Origin: Eriocheir sinensis
Lineage: Eukaryota > Arthropoda > Malacostraca > Decapoda > Varunidae
Assembly: GCF_024679095.1 (NCBI RefSeq)
Contig: NC_066509.1
Location: 18,554,098-18,618,097, forward strand
Direction of reading: 5' to 3'
DNA: 64,000 bases
A model generated the notes under the pieces. It made no database searches. It was not told the DNA's origin and worked only from the letters and a program-made list of their open reading frames with translations. Shown here piece after piece: positions 14,206 to 26,300 of this stretch. A program made the position numbers and the translations under genes. Position 1 is the stretch's first letter. Each line of letters starts with the position of its first letter.

Positions 14206-15136
14206 TGCGGTATCCGGTATGCGGGTGAAGTGTTTTCACCTTAGGGAACTAGACGTCCCTGCCGTGCATAGTCTCAGGTCACCCTTGGACCGTTGGACCT
14301 GATCTGTCTCCCGTGCCAGGGTCACGGTGAAGCCTCTGGGCAGCAGCAGTGGTGGATTGGACTGCAGGCAGAGGATCTCTTTATGAGACAATGGCTGGAG
14401 TTCCAGGGTCCTAGTCAGCTGGACCGTGCCTAATTATTTAGGCCTGCGGTGTAGAGGAGTGTGGCGACCTCTACACTAAAAAAGCCTCCCTGGGAACCAG
14501 TTGTCGGTGTGAGCTCCCCGTCCCTCCCCTCTATCGACGGTACTCCCATCTCTATTCTGCATAACAGCTGGTTCTTGTTTTTCTCCTGAAAGAGATATCT
14601 TCCGTGGGCCATTTGAGGTTGTACCTCCCGGTTTCTAGGTGGAGTTTCTGAGGGTTTTTCTTATATTCAAGGAATATTTCAGTCTTTTGGTCTCTCAGGA
14701 AGGGCGTCTGATACTCTCTAGAGTTGGTGGAGAACACCTGGTGACAGGTGCCACTGGCCAGGCCTCGAAAGGGTCGCAGAGTTGGGTTAGACGTTTCGGA
14801 AAGTGGGAACGAATTGCTGGTTCCTCTCCTCCCTTGCCAGCTCTGCTCTGTGTGACTACGCCGGCCCCGTGCTATGGGACAAAACTTCGAGGACAATAGC
14901 TGAAAAGCGCCGGGTTGTGAAAGTCTCTCTCGTGACCGAGGCTCAGGACAAGCGATTGGTCTTTGAGGCGTTTTCAAGACCCTGTGGGAGCGAACTCCCA
15001 GTGTTGGAGGCATCTAACACAGCAGTATCTATTTTCCATGCACAATTTTTATACAATTCAATTTATGGTCACAATTTAAGTTATTTCAGCGCTTTCAATA
15101 TTTGTCCAAACTGTTAACTCGCTTAAATTTCTAACA
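14206..15136 (+). mobile_element. Family D leader / 5' UTR
   Basis: Mixed-composition noncoding DNA upstream of the family D ORF1. A nonamer GGTATGCGG occurs twice at its start (about 14,202-14,225). Near 14,450-14,500 it reads like a spliced-leader-free LINE leader with no long frame. An internal promoter would be expected here by family analogy, but I cannot point to one. Confidence 0.45.
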
Positions 15137-16362
15137 ATGCCTTCGAACCTTAAGTGTGACGTCTGTCCCGGACGTTTTGCAGCTCAGTTCTTCCAGCTGA
15201 GTAAAACTTGCCGCCTCTGCGTTCAAATATTACATCTTCAGAAGGCTGTGAGTGAATGGAAAGTCAAGCACAATGATCTTGAAAAGAAATTTGTAGCCCT
15301 TCAGGAATTTGTTTTAACTAATGTGGCAGTGACTCCACCATCGATGGTGGAGAGGCCCTCCACTGAGATTGTGCCCTCTCCAGACGACCCTCCTGCTTCA
15401 CGGGAGGACGTGTTACCTGCCTCACAGGTTGACTCCCAGCCTGCCTCACAGGATAACCCCAGCCTGCCTCACAGGCTAACCCCAGCCTGCCTCACAGGCT
15501 AACCCCAGCCTGCCTCACAGGCTAACCACCAGCCTGCCTCACAGAACAACCGCCAGCCTGCCTCACAGGCTGACCCCAACCTGCCTCACAGGCAAGCGCC
15601 CAGCCTGCTTCACAGGCTAACTCCCAACCTGCCTCACAGGACAACTTCCAGCCTGCCCCACTTAACGCTTCTCTTCCTGCTTCACAGGATGTCGGGTTCC
15701 AACCTGTAAGGAATGGAGCCAAACCGAAGCAGGCAACCAAGGATTTACTGACCCCCACTACCTTCAATAGGTTCCAGGTGCTGGCAGACACCATGGAGGA
15801 TGAGTTCGAGACTCGCCTAGTTGGGGACTCCATGGTGCGTGGCCAGCTGGTTGAGTTCTGTGGTCGTTCATCAAACGGCCGCAGAAAACGTTACTGCTAT
15901 ACAGGTGCCAGACTGGACGACATCACCGCAGCGTGCGATGATGTCACGAGAAATGCCGACCGAAACACCCTCTTTGTCATTCACGCGGGGACAAATGACG
16001 TAAAGACAACCCTTTCTGAGGAACTGCTTGAGAAATACCGCCGCATGATCAAGCAGTATAAACGTAAAACGGATGCCGGTAACATCATAATTTCAGGAAT
16101 CCTCCCGAGGGTCGGTGCCGAATCTAGCTTTTACAGTAAGGCCTTCAGCACAAACAACAGACTTCAGTCCCTTTGCTCACAAGAAAACGTCCAGTTCGCT
16201 AACTTGTGGAACAATTTTTACTACGACTCAGACTTGTTCCTTCCTGATGGCATTCACTTAAACCCTGTTGGAGCAGCCCGTTTCGGGAGGCTGCTCTGTG
16301 ACCAAGTGGCTCTTCGAAAGCCAAAAAACGCGGAGGCGAGAACACCAGCAGCTCCACCGTAA
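15137..16362 (+). pseudogene. Family D ORF1: zinc finger, coiled coil, SGNH esterase
   Basis: The start MPSNLKCDVC gives a C-x2-C...C-x2-C finger (KCDVC...CRLC), followed by a heptad-like helical stretch (AVSEWKVKHNDLEKKF) and a Pro-rich repeat region (15,405-15,690). After a frame change inside that repeat comes an SGNH/GDSL hydrolase. It has VGDSMVRG with the catalytic Ser, HAGTNDVK with the GxND block, and LPDGIHLNPVG with the Asp-x-x-His pair. Esterase and PHD domains in ORF1 are a described hallmark of CR1-like LINEs. The catalytic residues are intact and only the repeat-region frameshift breaks the gene. The homologue at 43,526-44,590 shares the finger, the NGAKP linker and the esterase. 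Confidence 0.85.
15405..15690 (+). repeat. 24-26 bp minisatellite inside family D ORF1
   Basis: The word CAGCCTGCCTCACAGG recurs about 10 times with variable 8-10 base spacers (CTAACCC, ACAACCG, TTGACTCC). Spacer length variation changes the reading frame and explains the break between the two halves of ORF1. Confidence 0.9.
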
Positions 16363-16998
16363 GGGTGCACTCAACCCGCAAAACTCCCGACTCGAATCAC
16401 ATTAAAGCTTGCTATGTAAACGTTCGTAGCCTACGTAACAAATTTGAAGACTAGAAGTCCTCGCAGCTACAAATCATTATCACATCATCGGAGTCACAGA
16501 ATCTTGGATAGACACTTCAAATAGAGATTTCATTGCGGAATATAGATTACCGTTTTATACAATTTTTACTCATGATAGAGAGAACAGACAGGGTGGAAGA
16601 GTTATATTTTATATCCACAACTCTCTCCATCCAGTATCCGTGAAAACAGATATTATAACCAATGTGGACACGGTCTTCATTGAAATTAAAATAAATCTCG
16701 TAAAATAGTAATTGGGCATCTACAGACCGCCAAGGCAGACTCTTGATATCGACCACGCATTAAGTGAATTATTATTAAAACAAGTAGCAGTTGCGAGGCA
16801 GTAATTGTTGGGGACTTCAACTTGCCAGTGAAAAGATGGGGTGAACCGTTGAACTGTCATACAGGGCTCGACCTGTACACAAATTTACTAGAAAGTGATT
16901 TACATCAACACGTTCAAGAACCGACTCGGGAAAATAATATACTTGACCTTATCTTTTCAACGACAGCTGATCTAGTTAACGAAGTAAATGTTGGTCCA
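16363..16998 (+). pseudogene. Family D ORF2 remnant (endonuclease, decayed)
   Basis: In shifting frames one can read VNVRSLRNKFED, IIGVTESWIDTS (catalytic Glu), HDRENRQGGRVIFYIH, GIYRPPRQTLD, VGDFNLPVKRWG and EPTRENNILDLIFSTTADLV, in the order of the LINE apurinic-type endonuclease. Several stops and indels interrupt it, more decay than in ORF1. The RT is entirely missing because the element ends at about 16,998. Confidence 0.75.
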
Positions 16999-17112
16999 GT
17001 TTTTAGTTCTAGCGTCTCAGCTCCAAGCACCTCATCCCTCTCAACACCCCCACACACCTTGGAATTATTCCGACCCAACCTTCCAAGAGAAACTGACGAT
17101 TATGTCTACTAA
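16999..17112 (+). pseudogene. Family B ORF1, C-terminal end after the insertion
   Basis: The family D frame continues into SVSAPSTSSLSTPPHTLELF and ends DDYVY then TAA at 17110-17112. The ATG of ORF2 lies at 17103-17105, inside the last codons, so ORF1 stop and ORF2 start overlap by 10 bases (ATGTCTACTAA). Confidence 0.5.
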
Positions 17113-19884
17113 TATCAGAGGCCTCCAAACTAACATAGGAGATCTAACACACTCTTATGTTATCTCGCACTCCCCAGACATCATAGCCACAGTGGAGACC
17201 TTTCTCAATCCCACCATTCCCGCCAACTTTGGGCACATTCAAGGGTACTCTAGATGGCACCGAAGAGACCGAGCCCACGGTACCTTCGGGGGAATCGCAG
17301 TCTGCTTCCGTGACGGTCTTGCTGTGGAGGCCCTCAATGTCGACATGGAACGCCACCTCGAAATGGCATTCTTCAGGCTGTGGACAAGACAACGCGACTC
17401 CATCCTGCTCTGTGTATGCTACCGGCCACAGTGGCAGGGGAGCGACACCATCCACTTACTCCACACAAATCTCGACACCCTTCTGCTCCAGCATTCCTGC
17501 AAACATCTCATTGTGGTGGGGGACATGAATCAGTACTTGGTGGTAAGGCAGTTCGAAGACCTTCTGACCATGTACGGCCTCACGAACCACGTTGATTTCC
17601 CTACACATATCTCCGGCTCCTCCCTGGACCCAGTCATTACAGACCTGCCAGAGGAAGTGGTCACCTGTCATCCCCTAGATATGGTTGGTTCCTCTGACCA
17701 TTTTGCAGTTCTCACCACCATCAAGACCTCAATAGAACACAACGGAGCCACCGCCCGTGTGAACTGGTTGTGGTCCCGGGGAGATTGGAACAGCCTGAAG
17801 GCAAATCTGGACTCCATCGTGTGGACGGATATCCTCCACGGAGACGTCAACACCCAAGTGGAGAACTTGACTAACCTTCTTCTGTCTCTGCAACAAGAAT
17901 ATGTGCCCAGCCAGTCATATAAATCAAAACCAATTGATCAGCCCTGGTTCGGCTATCAGTGCAGGATAGCCGCGGACACCAAGAGTAGGGCTTGGCTGCG
18001 TTACAAGTCCCATCCTTCTCAGCATAATAAAACCTTACACAGAGAAGCCTGCAAGAACATGAGCCGGGTGCAAAAACAGGCTATACAACGCTGGAAGGAG
18101 GTAATGAAGACCAAGCTCAGCGGACAGTCGGTGGGTAACAAGGAGTGGTGGAGTGGAGTGAAACAACAACAAGGCCTCTCAGCCGACAACGCCATCCACC
18201 CCTCGTCAGGCCAGATGGGTCAGTGGCTATGCGCGACAAAGACAAGGCGGAGCTACTGGCGGCCCACTTCTCTTCCAAAATGTCAGTACCTGATCCCCTC
18301 CGCGCCCCCCCGAAGCTGCCATCCCTCATCAGGGGCTCTCTGGAGAGTCTCACTGTCACCATGGAGGAGGTAAAAAATCTGCTGATGCAAATAGACCCCA
18401 AGAAAGCCCTAGGGCCTGACAACATCAGCCCTCACCTGCTAAAAAGATGCGCTGGCCAGCTCGCCCTACCACTTACCACCATCTTCAATAACATCCTTTC
18501 CACTTCCAAGTGGCCCACACTTTGGAAGAAAGCAAGAGTGGTGGCCATATACAAGAAAAAAGGCAAACAGGACCCAAAGAACTACCGCCCAGTATCCCTC
18601 CTCTCCACTGTTGGGAAAATCTTGGAGTCCCTTATAACAACCAAACTCACGGCCTTCCTCGATGCCCACCATCTCCTCAACTCCAAGCAATTCGGCTTCC
18701 GGCAGGGAAGATCTGCTGCAGACCTGCTGCTCCTTAACTCTGCCTCATGGAACCACTCGCTGGACAGGGGACTCGACACCTTCGTCGTGGCTCTTGACAT
18801 AGCCGGAGCCTTCGACAGGGTTTGGCACCAAGGCCTCATCGCCAAGCTGAAGAGCCTAGGTGTTCGAGGCGCCCTCCTGCAACTCATTGGGGACTACCTC
18901 CAGGACAGGGCGTTACAGGTGGTGATTAACGGCCACACCTCAAGCCAGCACCCCATCAATGCAAGCGTGCCCCAGGGCAGCGTACTAGGGCCTCTACTGT
19001 GGAATGTTTATTTCAATGACATTCTCCAGCTCATCCCTGAGGCCCAGGCGTACGCTGACGACTGCACCCGTGCCTTCACCAGCGACAGACAGGACTGGCA
19101 AGGCACAGTGTGTCATATCAACATGGCACTCGACAAAATTATCGCCTGGGTGGCTGCTGGCAAGTCACCCTGGCCCTGACAAAACGCAAGCAATGGTAAT
19201 ATCCTGCAGGCGAGATATCAACAATCTAGCCGGGCCGGGGATACAACTGGAGGAAAACGCTACCCCTTCAAGACTCCATCTCCATTCTCAGGTGGAGTTC
19301 GACGCATGAGACTCTCCTTCACCAACCATGCTAAAAAAATATCAAAAAATGCAGCATGGAAACTCAGCTGTGTACGGCGCATCTCCCATCTACTTGACGC
19401 CAAAGGGACTGAGGTGCTCTACAAGGCACAAGTACGCCCCCTCATGGAGTAGTCCTCCCTCGCCTGGTCCTCCTGCCCTCCATCCTACCTTGCAACCCTG
19501 GATCGTGTCCAGGCCAGAGCCCAGCGTCTGATACAGCGCACAGGTCTTCAGCACGAGCGTGGCTCCCTGCAACCTCTCCAGGAGCGCAGGGATGTGGCAG
19601 GCCTGTGTGTAATGTACAAGGCACACAACCTAAACACACCCCACCTGGCAGCTCTCAAGCTCCCTGCGCCCCCAACCCCCATACACTCCACCCGAGCAGC
19701 ACCCCACAGACAGGAACAAGTGGCTGTACCCTTCTCCAGGACGGAACACCACTTCCGCTCCTTCCAGCCCCGCTACAGCCGCCTGTGGAACCAGCTTGTT
19801 AGCCACACCGACCTCCACCATCGCGCGTCACTTCAAGACTTCAAGCGGGAGGTGAACAGCTGGATTAGGACTTCTAGGCAGTAA
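17103..19884 (+). pseudogene. Family B LINE ORF2: endonuclease plus reverse transcriptase
   Basis: From MSTNIRGLQTNIGDL the frame encodes the endonuclease (ATVETFLNP, VCYRPQWQG, VVGDMNQY where DFN is usual, VGSSDHFAV). A linker follows (QPWFGYQCR, RAWLRYKSHP), then a frameshift near 18,210. In the next frame come KKALGPDNISPHLL, WKKARVVAIYKKKGK, PKNYRPVSLLS and FGFRQGRS. Motif A is VVALDIAGAFDRVWH, motif [14 protein letters not shown] and motif C AYADDCT. A second frameshift lies near 19,160, with more breaks to 19,450. The C-terminal frame (19,594-19,884) ends FKREVNSWIRTSRQ and TAA. Copy 2 at 54,254-56,626 is a clear relative. Confidence 0.85.
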
Positions 19885-19998
19885 TTCAATGTGTCTTGTA
19901 TGTAGCTATAGATAGATGAAGCTTAAAACCTTCAACTTTAGCACAATATTCTGAAAGCCCTGTTTAAATAAAAAAAAAAGAGAGAGAGAGAGAGAGAC
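19885..19998 (+). mobile_element. Family B 3' UTR ending in A-run and (GA)n
   Basis: A short 3' UTR ends GTTTAAATAAAAAAAAAA followed by (GA)9-10. The same terminal word, TTTAAATAAAAAA then (GA)n, closes copy 2 (minus strand at 53,751-53,775). The AATAAA doubles as a plausible polyadenylation signal. Confidence 0.75.
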
Positions 19999-20638
19999 CT
20001 CCAGGGTGTCCCGCCTGTGGAATACATTCACTGCAGCAGGGCCAACAGTGAGGATATGTCCACTCAGCAGGTAACAGTGGCTGCTCACAGGTGGCGAAGA
20101 ACATGCCCCACACCACTAGTGATGCTAAATACACAGTGAACAAGTGTAAAGGCCTTTTGAAATAATGCACAAGAAAAAGTGACATTTTAAGCCCTGAAAA
20201 GTGCACAGTGAAACATATGCTACTCGAACGATTGCGTAAAGTGTCGTCGGCAAAATACAAATATGTTGTGTACAATAATTTCGTCAGTGTAAATGTGAGA
20301 GAGCATATACAGACAAAGGCAGACAAAAAGAACATTAAACAAAGTCGAAAAAATACAAATAAATAAAAAAAAATGCATCATTAAGAGAAATAATATATTA
20401 GCCACGAGTAACCTTCCCTGAATGTCTTGTTTTCATCAATAAACGAAGTAATTAATCAAATAAGTTGTATTCAATAAATGCAATATTGTGCAACAAAACA
20501 ACACTAAGGATACAATACAACAACAAGGAAAAAAATATTACCACCAGAAATCTTCCTATAAACTACGTATAAGCACACTCAATAGTAGAAAATATCATTA
20601 TTTAAACAGCAAAATAATCACTGTAATCAAACTACAAT

Positions 20639-20684
<46 letters not shown>

Positions 20685-21120
20685 AACACACAGAAAAGAA
20701 ATCCGATATCTACCCATAATTTTCCCACAATCTTCCTTTTTCTCCCCACGATCTAAGTCTTTACATAAAAAAAATAATTATACCCACCAATATTTTTTCC
20801 CTCATCTCCCTCTGTTTCCAACACTGCATCGCCCTATAAGAAAAAAAAAAATCCGACAAGCACTGATAACTTTCCCACAGTCACCCTTTTCCCCACGCCT
20901 CTTGATATCCGCACGTGAAAAAGAAATACATAAATCTTCCAATATAAAAAGAAAAAGAGTATCGCTTTTCCTAAGCTTCCCACGATCGCCTTTATGCAGC
21001 CTTCATCCCGGCGTCACGTCCTGGTTCGGCGGTGGGAAGGGTCCGTTTTCGGTTCCCCGCCTCGCCTCATACCCAGGAGAGGCGGCGATAATGTGATGGC
21101 CTCTTGTGTTACCTTGAAAT
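19999..21120. other. Unassigned AT-rich DNA with a (CA)19 tract
   Basis: Bases 19,999-20,640 look like single-copy or decayed DNA with no frame beyond about 120 codons and no domain. A CA dinucleotide tract lies at about 20,644-20,681. From 20,690 to 21,000 loosely repeated CCCACAATC/TTTTCCC segments recur two or three times with A-runs. No gene supported. Confidence 0.55.
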
Positions 21121-21670
21121 ATTTATCTTCTTGGGGCGGGGAAAGGGAGATGGTGGTGGTGGGGAGGAGGGGAGGGGAAGGTTGTGGCGATAGTGGGGGG
21201 GAAGGGGTAAGGTAGCGGTGATGGTGGTAGTGGTGGTTGTGGTAGTGGTGGTGGGGGAAGAGGAGGAAAAGAATGTTGAGGTGTAGGAGGAGGAGGAGGA
21301 AGTGTTGGTATTGATAGCTGTGGTAGTTGTGGTGGAAAAGGAGGAAGATGAGGTGAAGAGGAGAGAAGAGAGGGTTGAGAAGAAAGAGGAGAAGTAGGTA
21401 AAGGTTAAGAAGTAGGAAAAAAAAGAGGTTAAGTTCGAGAGGAGAGGATGAAAGGGTGGAGGAGGAGTAAAAGAAAAACACGAAAGGAAAAAAGAAGGAA
21501 GAAAAATTAGAGGGAGGAGGAGGAGGCGAAAGAACATGAACAAAAATAAGAGAAAAAAGGAAACAATAGCGAAAATCGGAGATGGAGAAAGAGGAAAACA
21601 GTAGGAAGATCATCAGGAAAAATAGAATATTAGAAAATTATAAAAGAAAAGAAAAGGAGGATTAAGGGGA
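21121..21670. repeat. GGT/GGA purine-rich low-complexity DNA
   Basis: Irregular GGTGGTGG, then GGAGGAGGA, then GAAAAGAGG runs on the plus strand. The minus frame rich in Ser/His/Phe is a repeat translation. Confidence 0.75.
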
Positions 21671-23304
21671 AAAAAACATTACATCCACCTCTGTTTCTTC
21701 CCTTTTCCTTCCCTCTCTTCCGGAAAGCAAAATTATGCCAAAATAAAACTTCCTTATTCTGGTTCGCCCTTTCCTTCCTTCACCTCCCTCCTGTAACAGC
21801 TCCAGCGTGTTCCCTTCCCCTCCCCACACCTGTCCTCACTTCCCACCTGCCGCCTCGCCTTCACCTCAGGAGCACTAAAGGGGCATCAGGTCACCTTGTT
21901 TCATTGCCTTGGTTAACTTTTTTATTCATTTTGTTTGGTGTGTGGTGTCTACTTATTATGGTAATTCAACGTTTGTTTTTTCTGTTTGGTTTTGTTTCTT
22001 ATATCCACCTTGATTTTTCCATATATTCTGGTTTTACTATTTTAATGTAGTTTTTTCTTGGTAATACGTTTGGATACTTTTTTTTTATTTCGTGCATGTT
22101 TTGTTTCATGTTTTATTTTGGCATAATTTTGCTTTCCGGTTTAATTCTCGTTCCTTATCAAATGATCCACCCTAATGTCTTTGTTTTTATTTCACTTATT
22201 TTTGTTGATATGTATAAGTTTCATTGTATCAAATTCTTTCCTCCTGGCTCCCTCTGCTTGGTGTGTGTTTGTTTTCGCTTGCTCTCAGCCTTCGCTCCTC
22301 GCACCCACATTGTTCTCTTATTTACTGCATTCTCTATTTATCTCACTTTTGTTGTAGTTTTTTAGATCATCCGTGTGTCTTTTTCTTTGTTGACCTATTA
22401 TTACGTCGTCATTTTCCATATTAACTTATTACTGTTACCATCCTTTGCCTTGTTACCTGACTCTTGCATCACCTCTGTGTCAACTCCTCTATATTGTTGT
22501 GTGCATGGAAAGAAGAGTTGGAGAAGAAGACCGAAACAGGCGGGTAGTGCCAGGTCAAGACGTGGAACCAAAATCTGTAGAAACCTTTACGGAAGAAATA
22601 TTTACGATCAAAAAGAACTGGAAAAAGACACTACAGATAATATAATTATAAGCGAGATGAAGTAGAATATACTCAGCAAACTTAAGAACTAAAATTGAAA
22701 ACCTGCGATCGAGCTTAGAAAAATATATTGGAAAGAGTGGCAGACAAAACGAAACAGAATTGACGATCCATAGTAAATGAGATAGACGAATAGGAAACGG
22801 ATATAAATGAGGAAAGCTAATGGAGAAAAGTATATTCTGTGACGTTTTCTGTGTCCGGCGCTGAGGCTCGGAAAGAGAGACAAGGGTGACGATGATGAAT
22901 GCTCACCCTTCGCCTCTCTATACACCTTTCACCTCCCCCTTCTCACCTTTCGCCTCCCTGCTCATCCTTGCCTCCCTATTCACTCTGCGCTTCTCTGGTT
23001 ACTCTTCGTCTCCATATTCATCCACTCCATTCCATCACAGCATATGTCTCACGTAACACACAGACTCATTTATGTAGAATTTATCATTGTTGTTGTAGTT
23101 GTGACTGTAGTAGACGCAGCAGTAAAGGTTGTAATATTCACGGTTAGGATAGCCACCCCAACACACCACCTTACCTAACCCAGCAATAACACATCCACAC
23201 ATTCAAGAAGTAATAGGAGGAAGAGGTGGAGGAGGAGGATAAGTAGTTGTTAATATTACTACATAGGTGTAGCAGTAAAACTTGTGATAGTTACGGCTAG
23301 TATG
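21671..23304. other. Unassigned DNA between repeat blocks
   Basis: T-rich around 21,900-22,450, then mixed. The sequence near 23,118-23,155 (GCAGTAAAGGTTGTAATATT) resembles 23,267-23,305 (GCAGTAAAACTTGTGATAGT), an old local duplication. Small frames near 22,375-22,665 and 22,899-23,147 lack domains. No gene supported. Confidence 0.5.
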
Positions 23305-26300
23305 CTCGTCCCCCTTACACGACCACCCTAGCCTCAGGCCAACACCCACACCCTCGGTCCCTTACACGGCCACCCTAGCCTCAGGCCAACACCCACACCC
23401 TCGGTCCATTACACGGCCACCCTAGCCTCAGGCCAACAACCACACCCTAGGTACCCTTACAAGACCACCCTAGCCTCAGGCCAACACCCACACCCTCGGC
23501 CCCTTGCGACCACCCTATCCTCAGGCCAACACCCGCACCCTTGGTCCCCTTACACGACCACCCTAGCCTCAGGCCAACACCCACACCCTCGGTCCCCTTA
23601 CACGACCACCCTAACCTCAGGCCAACACCCGCACCCTCGGTCCCCTTACACGACCACCCTAGCCACAGGCCAACACCCGCACCCTCGGTCTCTTACATGA
23701 CCACCCTAGCCTCAGGCAACACCCACACCCTCGGTCCCTTACATGACCACCCCTAGCCTCAGGCCAAACCCACACCCTCGGTCAATTACACGACCACCCT
23801 AGCCTCAGGCCGACACCCACACCCTCGGTCCCTTACACAGCCACCCCTAGCCTCAGGCCAACACCCATACCCTCGGTCCCCTTACACGACCACCCTAGCC
23901 TCAGGCCAACACCCACTCCCTCGGTTCCTTATACGACCACCCTAGCCTCAGGCCAACACCCGCACCCTCGGTCCCTTACAGGACCACCCTAGCCTCAGGC
24001 CAACACCCACACCCTCGGTCCCCCTACACGACCACCCTAGCCTCAGGCCAACACCCGCACCCTCGGTCCCTTACAAGATCACCCTAGCCTCAGGCCAACA
24101 CTCACACCCTCGGTCCCTTACACAGCCACCCTGGCTTCAGGCCAACACCCGCACCCTCGGTCCCCTTACACGACCACCCAAGCCACAGGCCAACACCCGC
24201 ACCCTCGGTCCCTTACACGGCCACCCTAGCCTCAGGCCTACACCCACACCCTTGGTCCCTTACATGACCATCCTAGCCTCAGGCCAACACCCGCACCCTC
24301 GGTCCCTTACACGATCACCCTAGCCTCAGGCCAACACCCACACCCTCGGTCCCTTACACGGCCACCCTAGCCTCAGGCCAAAACCCGCACCCTTGGTCTC
24401 CTTACACGACCACCCAAGCCTCAGGCCAACACCCACACCCTCGGTCCCTTACACGACCACCTTAGCCTCAGGCCAACACTCACACCCTCCGTCCCTTACA
24501 CGGAAACCCTAGCCTCAGGCCAACACCCACACCCTCGGTCCCTTACAAGGACCACCTAGGCTCAGGCCAACACGCACCCTCGGTCCCCTTACACGACCAC
24601 CCTAGTCTCAGGCCAACACCCACACCCTCGGTCCCTTACACGGCAACCCAAGCCTCAGGCCAACACCCACACCCTCGGTCCCTTACACGACCAACCTAGC
24701 CTCAGGCCAACACCCACACCCACGGTCCCTTACACGGCTACCTTAGCCTAAGGCCATCACCCACACCCTCGGCCCCTTACACGTCCACCCTAGCCTCAGG
24801 CCAGCACCCACACCCTCGGTCCCCTTACACGACCACCATAGCCTCAGACCAACACCCACACCCTCGGTCCCTTACACGGCCACCCTAGCCTCAGGCCAAC
24901 ACCCACATCCTCGGTCCCTTACACGGCTACCCTAGCCTAAGGCCATCACCCACACCCTCGGCCCCTTACACGTTCACCCTAGCCTCAGGCCAACACCCAC
25001 ACCCTCGGTCCCCTTACACAACAGACCTAGCCTCAGGCCAACACCCACACCCTCGGTCCCTTACACGCCCACCCTAGCCTCAGGCCAACACCCGCACCCT
25101 CGGTCCCCTTACACGACCACCCTAGCCTCAGGCCAACACCTGCACCCTCGGTCCCCTTACATTACCACCCTAGCCTCAGGCCAACACCCACACCCTCGGT
25201 CAACATAAACGCCCACCCTGGCCTCAGGCCACCACCCGCACCCTCGGTCCCCTTACACAACCGACCTAGCCTCAGGCCAACACCCACACCCTCGGTCCCT
25301 TACACGACCACCCTAGCCTCAGGCCAACACCCACACCTTCGGTCCCTCACACGACCACCCTAGCCTCAGGCCAACACCCGTACCCTCGGTCCCTTACACG
25401 ACCACCCTAGCCTCAGGCCAAAACCCGTACCCTCGGTCCCTTACACGACCACCCTAGCCTCAGGCCAACACCCGCACCCTCGGTCCCTTAAACGACCACC
25501 CTAACCTCAGGCCAACACTCGCACCCTCGGTCACTTACATGACCACCCTAGCCTCAGGCCAACACCCGCACCCTCGGTCCCTTACACGACCACCCTAGCC
25601 TCAGGCCAACACCCGCAACCTTCGTTCCCTTACACGACCACCCTAGCCTCAGCCCAACACCCACACCCTCGGTCCCTTGCGACCACCCTAGCCTCAGCCC
25701 AACACCCCCACCCTCGGTCCCTTACACGACCACCCTAGCCTCAGGCCAACACCCGAACCCTCGGTCCATTACACGACCACCCTAGCCTCAGGCCAACACC
25801 CGCACCCTCGGTCCCCTTAAACGACCACCCCTAGCCTCAGGCCAACACCCACCCTCGGTCCCTTACGACCACCCCTAGCCTCAGGCCAACACCCACACCC
25901 TCAGTCACTTACACGACCACCCTATCCTCAGACCAACACCCACACCCTCGGTCTCTTACATGACCGCCATTGCCTCAGGCCAACACCCGCACCCTCGGTC
26001 CCCTTACACAACCACCCTAGCCTCAGGCCAACACCCATATCCTTGGTCCCCTTACCCGGACCACCTAGCCTCAAGCTAACACCCGCAACTTCGGTACCCT
26101 TTAACGACCACCCTATCCTCAGGTCAAAAACCGCACCCTCGGTCCCCTTACACTACCACCCTAGCCTCAGGCCAACACCCGTATCCTCGGTCCCTTACAC
26201 GGCCACCCCTAGCCTTAGGTCAACACCCGCTCCCTCGGTCCCTTACACGGCCACCCTAGCCTCAGGCCAACACCCGCACCCTCGGTCCCCTTACACAGCC

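Larger units (their letters stand above)
14206..16998 (+). mobile_element. Family D CR1-like LINE inserted between ORF1 and ORF2 of family B
   Basis: A foreign block interrupts family B. It contains a ~930-base leader, an ORF1 with finger and esterase domains, and the decayed first part of an ORF2. It stops inside the endonuclease domain at about 16,998 (VNVGPVFSSS), after which family B sequence resumes. The block has a 5' end but no 3' half, the reverse of normal LINE truncation. The left boundary is my estimate, taken where the family B ORF1 frame stops making sense. I see no clear target-site duplication. Confidence 0.7.
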
